Source: Bradyrhizobium diazoefficiens (GTDB lineage Bacteria > Pseudomonadota > Alphaproteobacteria > Rhizobiales > Xanthobacteraceae). Taken from it: 64,000 nt of DNA. A program made the position numbers and the translations under genes. The DNA lies in assembly GCF_016599855.1 (NCBI RefSeq), contig NZ_CP067041.1:3162001-3226000 (forward strand), read 5' to 3'. A model generated the notes under the pieces. That model made no database searches, had not been told where the DNA came from, and saw nothing but the letters and a program-made list of their open reading frames with translations. Shown in pieces: positions 56,058 through 64,000 of this stretch; within the stretch, counting starts at the first letter, position 1, and the number at the start of each line of letters is the position of its first letter.

Positions 56058-56289
56058 GCATGAGCAGATCAATCGCGATGAGGACTGCAGCTTCGTGGCG
56101 CAGGAAGTCATCAAGATGCGCTCGGTCATGAGCCTGCTCGCGAAGGAGCGGACCGCGCTCGGCGATCAGGAGCCGATCGTCGTGAGCAGCTTCTTCATTC
56201 CGCGGCGCCGGCCGACGCGAAAGCCGCGTGCTGCTGTTGCCCCGACTGCTGATCTCGTGTTCCGTCCGCGCCTGGTGGCGAGGGTTTGA
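56056..56289 (+). pseudogene. Truncated second copy of the small helical gene
   Basis: The frame HEQINRDEDCSFVAQEV... to LVFRPRLVARV is an exact repeat of the last 77 codons of the gene at 54270. The copy lacks the first 25 codons and begins at a TTG inside the fused NTF2-like start region, without a ribosome binding site. It is probably not expressed. Confidence 0.75.
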
Positions 56290-56390
56290 CGCGGAGATCT
56301 GCTCACTCAAAGGCGTGAGGCGCAGACTTCTCTGGCTTGCCGGTCGGACTGTCCGCCCACTTCGCCATCTCCGTGGTCCGCGCGTCGACG
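56058..56390 (+). repeat. Duplicated segment, copy 2
   Basis: Bases 56058-56329 equal 54347-54618 exactly, offset 1711 bp. The tail to about 56390 is similar but with changes and small insertions, and leads into a complete small Cys-protein gene on the minus strand, suggesting that this copy keeps the original right-hand neighbour. Confidence 0.9.
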
Positions 56391-56488
56391 CTCTCACACC
56401 AGAAGCAGCTGGGCCGCGCGCGTCCGTTCTCGGACAGGATCGGGACCAGGCTATGGCCGCAACCGGCGCACCAGGTGATGTCAGTCAT
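56303..56488 (-). CDS. Small four-cysteine (zinc-ribbon-like) protein
   Basis: A 61-aa protein with TWCAGCGHSLVPIL and RPSCFWCESVD, two CxxC pairs 20 residues apart, as in a zinc ribbon. The C-terminal half is hydrophilic (KWADSPTGKPEKSAP). Part of its coding sequence lies in the duplicated segment; at the first copy (54590-54671) only the C-terminal half remains. Confidence 0.55.
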   Translation of the reverse strand: MTDITWCAGCGHSLVPILSENGRARPSCFWCESVDARTTEMAKWADSPTGKPEKSAPHAFE

Positions 56489-56550
56489 GCATTCCCTTAC
56501 GGCGTGGCAGATTCAGAAATGACGTTCTCGTTCGCGAGATTGCGCGAGCG

Positions 56551-56886
56551 CTATGACGGCGCTGGAGCACTGCGAGCGGTGGGCGCGCTCGTTCCGGAGA
56601 CCGTCAATGTAGCGATCCATCGTGACACGGCTGCGATGTCGTCGCCGTTTTCGCGATAAGCGCGGAGCTGGAATTCAGCCGAACTGCCGCGGTCCACAAT
56701 GGTGCGGCAATGCGCGATCTCGGTAGCAAAGCCCAATGCATCCGCGTCCTCGGTGGTGTCGTTGATGATTCGGGAGAGCATCTCCGAGATCGTGACCCGT
56801 CCGTCCCTGGAGGCGAAGATGCAATCGGTGCCGTAGTGGTGGGGCGCGCCATTTATTCTCAGGCGGTGATATGTCGTGAGGTGCAC
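56551..56886 (-). CDS. Small hypothetical protein
   Basis: A 111-aa open frame from ATG 56886, without known motifs. Its sequence is balanced (DGRVTISEMLSRIINDTTEDADALGFATEI) and unlike the low-complexity shadows around it. There is no clear ribosome binding site. It is divergent from nhaA. It may be real but no family can be named. Confidence 0.4.
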   Translation of the reverse strand: MHLTTYHRLRINGAPHHYGTDCIFASRDGRVTISEMLSRIINDTTEDADALGFATEIAHCRTIVDRGSSAEFQLRAYRENGDDIAAVSRWIATLTVSGTSAPTARSAPAPS

Positions 56887-57046
56887 TAACGAGCCGCACT
56901 GCTCCGGGTTCCCTCTGCGTCAAATGATCCGATCCGAAGTGGGTTGCCTTACGCTCGCTGCCATGTAGAAAAGCCGCGGGTGCTCGCTGTATGTGACAGC
57001 GACAGGTCAAGCGATGGTCGGGCCGCCACGCAGGATGCGTATGCCC

Positions 57047-58282
57047 ATGAACGATCGGTTGCCCGGCCGTCACCTGCCAAAATCCCCGTTTTTCGTCGCG
57101 CGAGCGCTCTCCACGCTCCGGCATTTCCTGCACGTCGAGGCCGTCAGCGGGGTCGTGCTGCTGGCGGCTGCGGCTGCCGCACTGCTCTGGGCCAACTCAC
57201 CCTTCGCCCATTCGTATCATGAAGTCTGGAACCTGCCGATTTCACTTCATCTCGGCGGATTTGTCTTCGTCAGATCGCTGCATTTCTGGATCAACGATGC
57301 GTTGATGACGATCTTCTTTCTGGTCGTCGGCATGGAGATCCGTCGCGAAATCCACGAGGGCGCTCTGAGCAGGTTCGATCAGGCCATTCTGCCAGTGCTG
57401 GCGGCCGTCGGTGGTGTGGTCGTTCCCGCGCTGACCTATTTGAGCTTCAATACCGTCACGGGCCGCAGCCAGGGCTGGGCGATAGCGACCGCGACGGACA
57501 TCGCCTTTGCGGTCGGCGTGCTCGCGCTGTTGGGACGATCCATTCCCGCCAACGTCCGCGTGTTTCTGCTGGCGTTGGCGATCATCGACGACATCATTGC
57601 AGTTCTCATCATCGCATTGTTCTACAGCGGCGGACTCGATCTTAACGGTTTCATCGTCGCCGCGCTCGGCGTGCTGATGGCGCTCGGGTTTCAACGGCTC
57701 TGCTTGCGCTCCGCGTTTGCCTACGTCCTGCCGGCCTTCGTCGTCTGGGCCGGATTCCTCACGGCTGGCGTCCATCCAACGCTTGCGGGCGTCGTGCTTG
57801 GATTGATCACGCCGGTCCGCTCGGCGCGGCCCGAGATCGTGCCGCCCGTCATCCGCGTCGAGACGGCGCTGCATCCCTGGGTCGCTTACGGCATCATGCC
57901 GCTGTTTGCGCTGGCCAATGCCGGCGTCGATTTCCGGAGCGGCGAATTCATCGGCGGCGCCCAATTCGTGACGCTCGGCATCGGACTTGCGCTTTGCGCG
58001 GGAAAGCCGATCGGCGTGATCGGCGCGACCTGGCTTGCGGTGCGCTTAGGCGGATGCCGACTGGCGCCGGGCGTGACATGGGCCGGCGTCGGCCTCATCG
58101 GGCTCCTCGCCGGCATCGGATTCACCATGTCGATCTTCATCGCCGGGCTCGCGTTCAGCGATGAGAGAATGCTGGACGCTGCGAAGCTCGGCGTGCTGCT
58201 GGGCTCACTCGTCTCGGTGACGCTCGGCCTCGGATGGGGTGCGGAACATGCCCACCGGCAGCGCGAGCATGGCGACCGTTGA
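57047..58282 (+). CDS. nhaA: NhaA sodium:proton antiporter
   Basis: This 411-aa inner-membrane protein has about 12 helices. NhaA motifs: [35 protein letters not shown] (conserved TDIAFA), [19 protein letters not shown] (the two Asp that bind sodium, near residues 177-178) and [15 protein letters not shown]. It exchanges 2 H+ for 1 Na+ at alkaline pH. ATG 57047 (MNDRLPGR) is preferred; ATG 57035 is close to the purines that would serve as SD. A second sodium antiporter, NhaD, is encoded at 33 kb. Confidence 0.9.
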   Translation: MNDRLPGRHLPKSPFFVARALSTLRHFLHVEAVSGVVLLAAAAAALLWANSPFAHSYHEVWNLPISLHLGGFVFVRSLHFWINDALMTIFFLVVGMEIRREIHEGALSRFDQAILPVLAAVGGVVVPALTYLSFNTVTGRSQGWAIATATDIAFAVGVLALLGRSIPANVRVFLLALAIIDDIIAVLIIALFYSGGLDLNGFIVAALGVLMALGFQRLCLRSAFAYVLPAFVVWAGFLTAGVHPTLAGVVLGLITPVRSARPEIVPPVIRVETALHPWVAYGIMPLFALANAGVDFRSGEFIGGAQFVTLGIGLALCAGKPIGVIGATWLAVRLGGCRLAPGVTWAGVGLIGLLAGIGFTMSIFIAGLAFSDERMLDAAKLGVLLGSLVSVTLGLGWGAEHAHRQREHGDR

Positions 58283-58507
58283 CGCGGCGCTGCCGGTGCA
58301 TCAGCCGGTCGGTCAGCCGCGTCACGGCTTCGAGCAGGCGCTCCTGGAACAATTTCCAAGGGGGCATAGGCGTGGACGGCGACTAATTCAAGGTCAACAT
58401 CGATAGTCTCGACACCGAGCGGTCTCTCGCGCTCGTGACAGTACGAAGCAAAGGCCGCGTTGTATATCTTCATTCCGTAGGTGCCGGCTTCAATAGCGGA
58501 GATCGAG

Positions 58508-58888
58508 ATGGATGACCAAGCCAAACTGGCGGCGCTCCAGCGCCATTGGGATGCGTCGGACGCGAACGATTTCGAGGCCGAGCATGACATCTATCGCGAG
58601 GATGCCGTCCTCGACTATCCGCAGTCCGGCGAGCGCATCCGCGGCCGCCGTAACATTCAGCAGAGCCGCTTCGTGCAGCCGAACAACAAGCGCTTTACGA
58701 TCCGGCGCATGGTCGGCGGCGGCGATCTCTGGGTGAGCGAATTCGTTCTGACCTATGACGACGTGCCGTCCTACGTCGTCAGCATTATGGAGTTTCGCGA
58801 CGGACTGGTGGCACACGAAACGCAATATTTCGGCGATCGGTTCGACCCGGCACCATCACGCGCGTATCTCGTGGAGCGGGTAGGGTAG
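58508..58888 (+). CDS. NTF2-like/SnoaL-type protein
   Basis: A 126-aa alpha+beta protein of the nuclear transport factor 2 superfamily: ALQRHWDASDANDFEAEHDIYREDAVLDYPQSGERIRGRRNI, then strands FTIRRMVGGGDLWVSEFVLTYDD, YVVSIMEFRDGLVAHETQYFGDRFDP. Such folds are ligand-binding or isomerase scaffolds. ATG 58508 has GGAG 8 nt upstream. A partial copy of its 5' end lies at 55927-56057. The 225 bp before it hold nothing else I can support. Confidence 0.8.
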   Translation: MDDQAKLAALQRHWDASDANDFEAEHDIYREDAVLDYPQSGERIRGRRNIQQSRFVQPNNKRFTIRRMVGGGDLWVSEFVLTYDDVPSYVVSIMEFRDGLVAHETQYFGDRFDPAPSRAYLVERVG

Positions 58889-59293
58889 GTGCACGCTAAG
58901 CACTCCGCTGTCAGCGAAGGCGGGGAATCCAGTACGCCGCGGCCTCACGACAGACCGTGGACGTCTCGGCGCACTGGATCGCTCGCCCAGTGCGCAATTG
59001 CGCACACGGCGGGCGATAACAGCGAGGAACATGGCAGCGTGGAACTGATGCGGCGGCTGGTCGCAGTTCTATCGTCTTGATTCCAGCACGCCCGGCTCTA
59101 TCTCTCGGCAGAACAAGAATCCGGGCCCCTCTGGCGAGGACGCCGACTGTGTCGGCTAAACCTTGCGATGTCGGATGACCTGTCCCGCGCGAATGCGATG
59201 GATCGGCCGATTGTCGGGCCTTCTCTATTCCCTCCGACCAAATCGTCCCCATCGCAGCTCCGCGCGGCCATTTCGCAAGATTGAGGAGCGACG
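58889..59293. other. Non-coding gap
   Basis: About 405 bp between the NTF2-like and TerB-like genes; no gene, RNA or strong hairpin recognised. Confidence 0.5.
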
Positions 59294-59749
59294 ATGTCTG
59301 ACGCCAACCCTTCCAATCCAATCGAGATCACCGAGCCGCACAGCTTCAACGAGCAGGCTGCGGTGGCGCTGGTGATCGCCGGCGCGCTGGTCGCTGTGGC
59401 CGACCGGTGCGTGTCGCCAGTCGAGCGCGACGAGGTGATCCGCTTCATCAGGGAGCGCGGACTGGCGCCGCACATTGCCGACGAGTGCCTGTTTTCGATG
59501 TTCGACGAGCTCGCCGAGCGGCTTGAAGAGCCTGATTTCGCCAATGTGGTGATCGATACGCTGCGGCCGGTTTCGGCGCTGCCGCTGTCGTCCCATCTCA
59601 TCGAGCTGTCGGAGCGCGTCGCGGCCGCGGACGAGGACGTGTATCCGCACGAGGTGCAGGCGATCAAGCTGTTGCGCCTGCTGACAGTCGTGTTGCCGCG
59701 CGCAAAGCCGGTCGGACCCGCAAGAACTAACGGCGCCTTAAAGGAATAA
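59294..59749 (+). CDS. TerB-family (tellurite-resistance-like) protein
   Basis: A 151-aa all-helical protein. A two-repeat TerB-like pattern is visible: VALVIAGALVAVADRCVSPVERDEVIRFI and LIELSERVAAADEDVYPHEVQAIKLLRLL, each with the D-x-x-x-x-x-E metal-binding-like motif. TerB domains act at membranes in stress responses with TerC, which is encoded two genes on. An AGGAGCG box lies 7 nt upstream of ATG 59294. Confidence 0.75.
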   Translation: MSDANPSNPIEITEPHSFNEQAAVALVIAGALVAVADRCVSPVERDEVIRFIRERGLAPHIADECLFSMFDELAERLEEPDFANVVIDTLRPVSALPLSSHLIELSERVAAADEDVYPHEVQAIKLLRLLTVVLPRAKPVGPARTNGALKE

Positions 59750-59751
59750 GC

Positions 59752-60099
59752 ATGAGCGCAGCTTCTGACGAGCAGACCACGAGATCCGAGCGGGCCGGCG
59801 GCGACCCGCGGCTCGACGCGCTCGTGCATCGGCTGCCGCCGCGGCTTGCCGGGACCGTCGATTATCTGCTGCAACCGTCCAGCCGCTGGGTCCGGATTCC
59901 CTCCGGCGGGCTGCTCGTCGTCGGCGGCGTGCTGTCCTTCCTGCCGGTGCTTGGCATCTGGATGCTGCCGCTGGGCCTCGCGCTGCTCGCAGAGGACGTG
60001 CCGGCGCTGCGTACGTCGCGTTCAAAAGTCTTCGATTGGATTGAGCGCCGCAAGCCGCACTGGCTGGACCCGTCCATTTCGAAAAATGATCGAACATGA
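59752..60099 (+). CDS. Small membrane protein of the ter-like cluster
   Basis: A 115-aa protein with two membrane helices (SGGLLVVGGVLSFL and LGIWMLPLGLALLAE) around residues 52-80, and a charged tail. It begins 2 bp after the TerB-like gene (AAGGAA before the ATG) and overlaps the TerC-like gene by 4 bp. Proteins of this size and topology are often next to TerC homologs. Function unknown. Confidence 0.7.
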   Translation: MSAASDEQTTRSERAGGDPRLDALVHRLPPRLAGTVDYLLQPSSRWVRIPSGGLLVVGGVLSFLPVLGIWMLPLGLALLAEDVPALRTSRSKVFDWIERRKPHWLDPSISKNDRT

Positions 60100-60734
60100 C
60101 CGAATTCATCTCGGCCGACGCGCTGACCGCGCTGCTCCAGGTCGTTCTGATCGACCTCGTGCTCGCCGGCGATAACGCCGTCGTCATCGGCCTCGCTGCG
60201 GCGGGCCTTCCGGCCAAGCAGCGCCGCCGCGCCATCGTTGTCGGCATCATTGCGGCAACGGGGCTGCGTATCGTCTTTGCCGGCGTTGCGACCCAGCTCC
60301 TGCAAGTGATCGGCTTGCTGCTCGCCGGCGGCGTGCTGCTGCTGTGGGTGTGCTGGAAGATGTGGCGCGAAATGCGCGAGCAGGCCGGGCATGCGAGCGA
60401 GCTCGCGTTCAGCCATGGCGGCGGCGTGCCCAGCGCGCCGGCGTCGCGCAAGACGTTCAAGCAGGCGGCGTTGCAGATCGTCGCAGCGGACGTCTCGATG
60501 TCGCTCGACAACGTGCTGGCGGTCGCGGGCGCCGCGCGCGAACATCCCTACATCCTGGCCTTCGGCCTCCTTTTGTCGGTCGCGCTGATGGGCGTCGCCG
60601 CCGATCTGCTCGGCCGCGTGCTGCAGAGGCAGCGCTGGATCGCCTATGTCGGCCTCGCCATCATCGTCTACGTCGCCTTCGAGATGATTTATCGCGGCTT
60701 GCTCGAGCTCGCGCCTGTTATCGCAAGCCTCTAA
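60096..60734 (+). CDS. TerC/YjbE-family integral membrane protein
   Basis: A 212-aa membrane protein with seven helices. TerC-type motif: LLQVVLIDLVLAGDNAVVIGLA, repeated in the second half as ALQIVAADVSMSLDNVLAVAGAA; the two D-N pairs probably coordinate a metal ion. Family members export Mn2+ or supply metals to exported proteins. The start overlaps the preceding gene (ATGA). Confidence 0.9.
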   Translation: MTEFISADALTALLQVVLIDLVLAGDNAVVIGLAAAGLPAKQRRRAIVVGIIAATGLRIVFAGVATQLLQVIGLLLAGGVLLLWVCWKMWREMREQAGHASELAFSHGGGVPSAPASRKTFKQAALQIVAADVSMSLDNVLAVAGAAREHPYILAFGLLLSVALMGVAADLLGRVLQRQRWIAYVGLAIIVYVAFEMIYRGLLELAPVIASL

Positions 60735-60789
60735 GTCGTGCCTTCGTGTTCCGCTTTCGTCTTCCGCGTTCGTCTTCCTGGAGTGATCG

Positions 60790-61362
60790 ATGTCGTCCGA
60801 AACCAAAGCAGCTTTGGCGAATCCGCCGGTCGGCCTGTTTCCGCGGCTGATCTTCGGCTCGCGCTGGCTGCAATTGCCGCTCTATGTCGGCCTCATCGTC
60901 GCGCAGGCGGTCTATGTGCTGTTGTTTCTGAAGGAGCTCTGGCACCTGGTTGCGCACTCGTTCGACGCCAGCGAGCAGCAGATCATGCTGGTCGTGCTCG
61001 GACTGATCGACGTCGTCATGATCTCAAACCTGCTTGTGATGGTGATCGTCGGCGGTTACGAGACCTTCGTCTCGCGGCTGAATCTGCGCGGCCATCCCGA
61101 CGAGCCAGAATGGCTGAGCCACGTCAACGCCAGCGTGCTCAAGATCAAGCTCGCGATGGCGATCATCGGCATCTCCTCGATCTCGCTGCTCAGGACCTTC
61201 ATCGAGGCCGGCAATCTCGGCACCACGCGCAGCAATTTCACCGAGACCGGTGTGATGTGGCAGGTGGTGATCCACCTGACCTTCATCGTCTCTGCGATCG
61301 GTATCGCCTGGGTCGACCGCCTCGCCGACAACGCGCACCGCAAGGAGAACGGCCACGGCTGA
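60790..61362 (+). CDS. YqhA/UPF0114 family membrane protein (TIGR00645)
   Basis: A 190-aa protein with three or four membrane helices. Family blocks: FGSRWLQLPLYVGLIVAQAVYVLLF, LGLIDVVMISNLLVMVIVGGYETFVSRL and LKIKLAMAIIGISSISLLRTFI. Function unknown. It lies in line with the TerB/TerC genes after a 55-bp gap and may share their promoter. Confidence 0.9.
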   Translation: MSSETKAALANPPVGLFPRLIFGSRWLQLPLYVGLIVAQAVYVLLFLKELWHLVAHSFDASEQQIMLVVLGLIDVVMISNLLVMVIVGGYETFVSRLNLRGHPDEPEWLSHVNASVLKIKLAMAIIGISSISLLRTFIEAGNLGTTRSNFTETGVMWQVVIHLTFIVSAIGIAWVDRLADNAHRKENGHG

Positions 61363-61577
61363 GCGCTGCTGATCGGCGTCAATCGCTCACCGCGCTTGTA
61401 GGACATGTCCATGGCGCGGCCGGCCCCGGAGATCGAGGAAGGCGCGCTTTTCAGGATCGCTAAAATTGTCTGCAATCCGCTCAGTTGCGGCAAACCCTGC
61501 GGATAAGAAGGCTGCCGCCTTAAACCTCCGCTTTGGAACCGACGTGCATCCTCACGACAAAAGAGCGGGGCATCAGC

Positions 61578-61856
61578 ATGTCAGTTCTCAATATGTCAGT
61601 TCTCAAGGAGATCGTCGCTGCGGTCGCGGGAGTCTACGCGCTCCTGTTCGTTTGCGACGCATTGTTCGGCGTCGGCGAGGCGCGCTTCGACGATTCCTAT
61701 TACAGCGCCAGCTTCTATGCTCCGCGGCCGAAGGAATTCCGATTTGCAGACGGGACCACGCCGGCCGCGCGTGTCGGCGATGCTTTCGCACAGTTCTCGG
61801 CCAGCGAGGCCAAGCCGAACAGGCGTTATTCGTCGCTGACGACGATCATTCGCTGA
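61578..61856 (+). CDS. Small membrane-anchored hypothetical protein
   Basis: A 92-aa protein with an N-terminal membrane helix (EIVAAVAGVYALLFVCDALFG) and a soluble tail rich in Phe/Tyr (YYSASFYAPRPKEFRF). ATG 61578 has GGGG 7 nt upstream. It is convergent with the COG4705-type gene, 14 bp between stops. Family unknown. Confidence 0.6.
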   Translation: MSVLNMSVLKEIVAAVAGVYALLFVCDALFGVGEARFDDSYYSASFYAPRPKEFRFADGTTPAARVGDAFAQFSASEAKPNRRYSSLTTIIR

Positions 61857-61870
61857 TTGGACCATCGCTC

Positions 61871-62662
61871 TCAGGCTTGCTCGGTCGCGTGACGATCGCC
61901 GGGATGCTGTCCTGCGCGTTGCGGGATCAACAGCAGGCAGACCAGCATGAACACTGCGATCACGACTGAGGCGAGCGGACGGCTCAGCGCCAGGCCGCCG
62001 TGGTCGAGCGGCTTGTCGAGGAAGTCACCGACGGTCGCGCCCAGCGGACGCGTCAGGATGAAGGCGGCCCAGAACAGCGTGACGCGCGAGACCCGGGTCC
62101 AGAAATACAGCGCGGCAATGACGGCCAGTCCCGCCGCGAAGATCAATGCGCCGCCGCGGTAGCCCATGTCGCCGGTGTCGGCAATCCAGTCGCCGAGCGC
62201 TGTGCCCAGCGTCTGCGAAAACGTGATCGCGCCCCAATAAAAGGCCTCGACGCGCGGCGTGCTGACGCTGTTGACCGAAATCGTTCCCTCGGCGCGATAC
62301 CAGAGGCCGAGCACCAGCATGAGGCAGGTGAGAAGCAGGGTCGAACCGCCGGCATAGCCGATGCCGAGCGAACGGTCGGCGAAATCGGCCATGGTGGTGC
62401 CGAAGGTGGTGGAGGCCACAATGGTCGCCCAGTACAGCGCCGGATGGAACTTTTGCGCACGGATTTGTGCCGCGACCAGGACGACCAGCGCCGCCAGAAA
62501 CAGGCATGTGCCTGCGAGGTAGCCCCAGTTCAGCGTCATCGTGACGGTGTCGCCGCCGGTCTCGCCCAGCGTCGTGGCGGCGATCTTGACGATCCAGAAG
62601 CCGAGCGTGACTTCGGGGACCTTGCTCTCGCTAATGATGCTGCGCTGCGTATGATCTTCCAT
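61871..62662 (-). CDS. COG4705-type membrane-anchored protein, copy 1
   Basis: A 263-aa protein with seven or eight membrane helices and a duplicated structure: VPEVTLGFWIVKIAATTLGETGGD in the first half, FYWGAITFSQTLGTALGDWIAD and AAFILTRPLGATVGDFLDKP in the second. This T-x-G-(E/D)-x-x-x-D repetition is the family's mark. Function unknown. ATG 62662 (MEDHTQRS) has AAGAGGACACT upstream. A paralog lies at 63154-63951. Confidence 0.85.
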   Translation of the reverse strand: MEDHTQRSIISESKVPEVTLGFWIVKIAATTLGETGGDTVTMTLNWGYLAGTCLFLAALVVLVAAQIRAQKFHPALYWATIVASTTFGTTMADFADRSLGIGYAGGSTLLLTCLMLVLGLWYRAEGTISVNSVSTPRVEAFYWGAITFSQTLGTALGDWIADTGDMGYRGGALIFAAGLAVIAALYFWTRVSRVTLFWAAFILTRPLGATVGDFLDKPLDHGGLALSRPLASVVIAVFMLVCLLLIPQRAGQHPGDRHATEQA

Positions 62663-62697
62663 AGTGTCCTCTTTTGCTGAGCGATTGCGTGGAAGCA

Positions 62698-63099
62698 TCA
62701 CACCTGCGCGACGCGGTCCATCACCGCGAGCAGATCGGTGATCGCCTGCTTGCACTTTGCGGCATCCGGCGTGCTCGCGCGCAGCGCCTCCAGTGCGCGA
62801 TCGATCGCCTTGTCGACCGCGTGCCAGTCGGCCGCCGCGCGCGGCTTCAAGCCGGCTTCGGCCTCGTCCCATTTGGTTTCGAGGTCCTTGATCCTCGTCC
62901 TGGCGCCGGGAAGGTCGCCCTTGTCGACCATCGCGGCGACATCGACCGCGATGCTGCGGAACGGCATGAGGTCGCCGAGCTTTGCGGTCGCGGCTTCGGC
63001 GAGCGGGACGAAGCTGATGTGCTGGCTCGCATGCATGTTTGGGTCGGCTGCAAATGTCGTCACCAGACAGACGGCCATGGCCGGAATTAGTTTCATCAT
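62698..63099 (-). CDS. Small secreted helical protein
   Basis: A 133-aa protein. A signal peptide ([15 protein letters not shown]) is followed by a helical region with [39 protein letters not shown]. One unpaired-looking Cys (AKCKQAI). It lies between the two COG4705-type genes on the same strand, with 35- and 54-bp gaps, so the three are likely one operon (transcribed leftward). This is often the arrangement in rhizobia, from memory. Confidence 0.75.
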   Translation of the reverse strand: MMKLIPAMAVCLVTTFAADPNMHASQHISFVPLAEAATAKLGDLMPFRSIAVDVAAMVDKGDLPGARTRIKDLETKWDEAEAGLKPRAAADWHAVDKAIDRALEALRASTPDAAKCKQAITDLLAVMDRVAQV

Positions 63100-63153
63100 G
63101 TCGTTTCTCCGATTGAAACTCCCGTGCGGGAGCGGCGAAGTTTGTGATCGGCG

Positions 63154-63951
63154 TTACGGCGCGCGGCCGGCCCGGCGCGCGCCGTCGTCCTCGAACGTCA
63201 CCCAGGCGACGAGGCCGACGATCACGGTGAGGAAGGCGATGCTGGTCTGGATCGTGCCGAGACCGACGCCGCCATACTCGCGCGCCTGCGACAGCAGATC
63301 GCCGAGCGAGGCACCGAGCGGACGGGTAAGGATGTAGGCGAGCCAGAAAGCAAGCACGGGATTGATCCCGATGGTGTAGGCCACCGCAACCGCCATGATC
63401 AGCCCGCCGAACGCGACGACGCCGAGCTGGAAGCCGAGGCCGAGCGCCTCCGTCGCAAGATCGCCGGCAGCTGTACCGAGCGCGAAGGTGAGCAGGATCG
63501 CCGTCCAGTAGAACAGCTCGCGCCGCGTGGTGACGATGCTTTGGATCGACAACGTGCGCTCGGTGCGGTACCAGACCGCAAAAGCCGCCGCGAGCGCGCA
63601 TGCGAACGCGGCGGTGCTGATATAGAGGCTGATCTCGAGCTGGTCTGTGAGGAGATCGGTGAGCTGCGTACCGACGATGCTGACGAGAACGACCGTCAGC
63701 CAGTAGATCCAGGGCACATAGCCGCGGCGGCTCAGCTGAAGCAGGAGGGCCGCAGTGAGTAACGCCGTCATGCCGATCGCGGTCAGGTTGGCGCCGAGGC
63801 CGACATGCACCGCGAGATAGTCGGCGCCGGTTTCTCCGACCGTGGTGGAGAGAATCTTGATGGCCCAGAAGATCGCGGTGACCTCCGGAACCTTGTTCGG
63901 CAACCGCCTTGCGCCAAAGCCTGAATATTGCGACACGCCCAGATCTCCCAA
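63154..63951 (-). CDS. COG4705-type membrane-anchored protein, copy 2
   Basis: A 265-aa paralog of the gene at 61871: VPEVTAIFWAIKILSTTVGETGADYLA, YWTAILLTFALGTAAGDLATE and AYILTRPLGASLGDLLSQ match the copy-1 blocks one for one. The N-terminal 20 residues vary. It is the first gene of the leftward trio. The sequence upstream to the window end (63952-64000) is likely its promoter region. Confidence 0.85.
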   Translation of the reverse strand: MGDLGVSQYSGFGARRLPNKVPEVTAIFWAIKILSTTVGETGADYLAVHVGLGANLTAIGMTALLTAALLLQLSRRGYVPWIYWLTVVLVSIVGTQLTDLLTDQLEISLYISTAAFACALAAAFAVWYRTERTLSIQSIVTTRRELFYWTAILLTFALGTAAGDLATEALGLGFQLGVVAFGGLIMAVAVAYTIGINPVLAFWLAYILTRPLGASLGDLLSQAREYGGVGLGTIQTSIAFLTVIVGLVAWVTFEDDGARRAGRAP

Positions 63952-64000
63952 CGCTGTAGCGACATCTGACCGTCGCGCCGAGGACTTAGGCCCGACTTAG

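Noticed and set aside
61871..63601. A 576-codon frame covering the COG4705 copy 1 gene and upstream
   Set aside because: Only the last 263 codons are a real protein. The first 310 codons are the out-of-frame reading of the secreted protein and copy 2.

Overview
The right part of the window (about 29.5-64 kb) is ordinary core chromosome of a high-GC alphaproteobacterium, most like Bradyrhizobium/Nitrobacteraceae. This rests on a coiled-coil porin of rhizobial type, a retropepsin-like protease with DUF1289, a TAT-exported TRAP binding protein of the alpha-keto-acid class, intergenic palindromes of the GTCATTGCGAG...CTCGCAATGAC type, and overall protein character. No taxonomic search could be run.

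Layout. 1-29.5 kb is an accessory island ending at dusA. A tyrosine integrase of the dusA-associated type (28.3-29.4 kb) points away from dusA, and five TGTGCA-type repeats fill the int-dusA gap. A 48-nt 3' fragment of a CAU-anticodon tRNA lies just beyond the integrase. The left end of the island is outside the window. Island cargo from left to right: a DUF4238 protein cut by the window edge; an AbiEi-like regulator coupled stop-to-start with an HNH endonuclease; a possible HEPN-like protein and a small partner; a decayed gene; a three-gene operon (6.4-16.0 kb) of a nuclease-STAND NTPase of Avs type, a 487-aa partner and a 1266-aa protein with a C-terminal PD-(D/E)XK nuclease; a convergent TPR-CHAT protease of about 1350 aa; a broken IclR regulator; and a four-gene operon (21.65-27.64 kb).

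The four-gene operon is the most unusual part. It encodes a caspase-like protease, a protein whose C-terminus is a ribosomal protein S5 (RpsE) copy, an alpha/beta hydrolase, and a second His-Cys caspase-fold protease. The first two genes overlap by 4 bp. The S5 moiety loses its normal C-terminal tail to a single +1 frameshift, and the missing 58 codons are intact in the next frame. A protease operon carrying an S5-tagged protein suggests a translation- or ribosome-linked defence/suicide system. This is inference, and I know of no described system with this composition.

Core region. dusA, retropepsin, DUF1289 and a sensor kinase are followed by nhaD, a hydroxyisobutyrate-dehydrogenase-like gene, a VOC protein and mrp. 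A TRAP locus follows: two tandem paralogous binding proteins, a two-component pair and, on the opposite strand, dctQM, with an M20 peptidase pseudogene between. Then come moaA, a PEGA lipoprotein, gph, rpiA, a DUF2059 gene, gor, a porin and a YkgJ-type Cys-cluster protein. The last 10 kb holds small hypothetical genes with a 272-bp perfect duplication and a chimeric partial gene, nhaA, an NTF2-like gene, a TerB/TerC cluster, a UPF0114 gene and two COG4705-type membrane proteins flanking a small secreted protein.

Coordinates were counted by hand from the sequence. Domain names come from motif recognition, not database searches.
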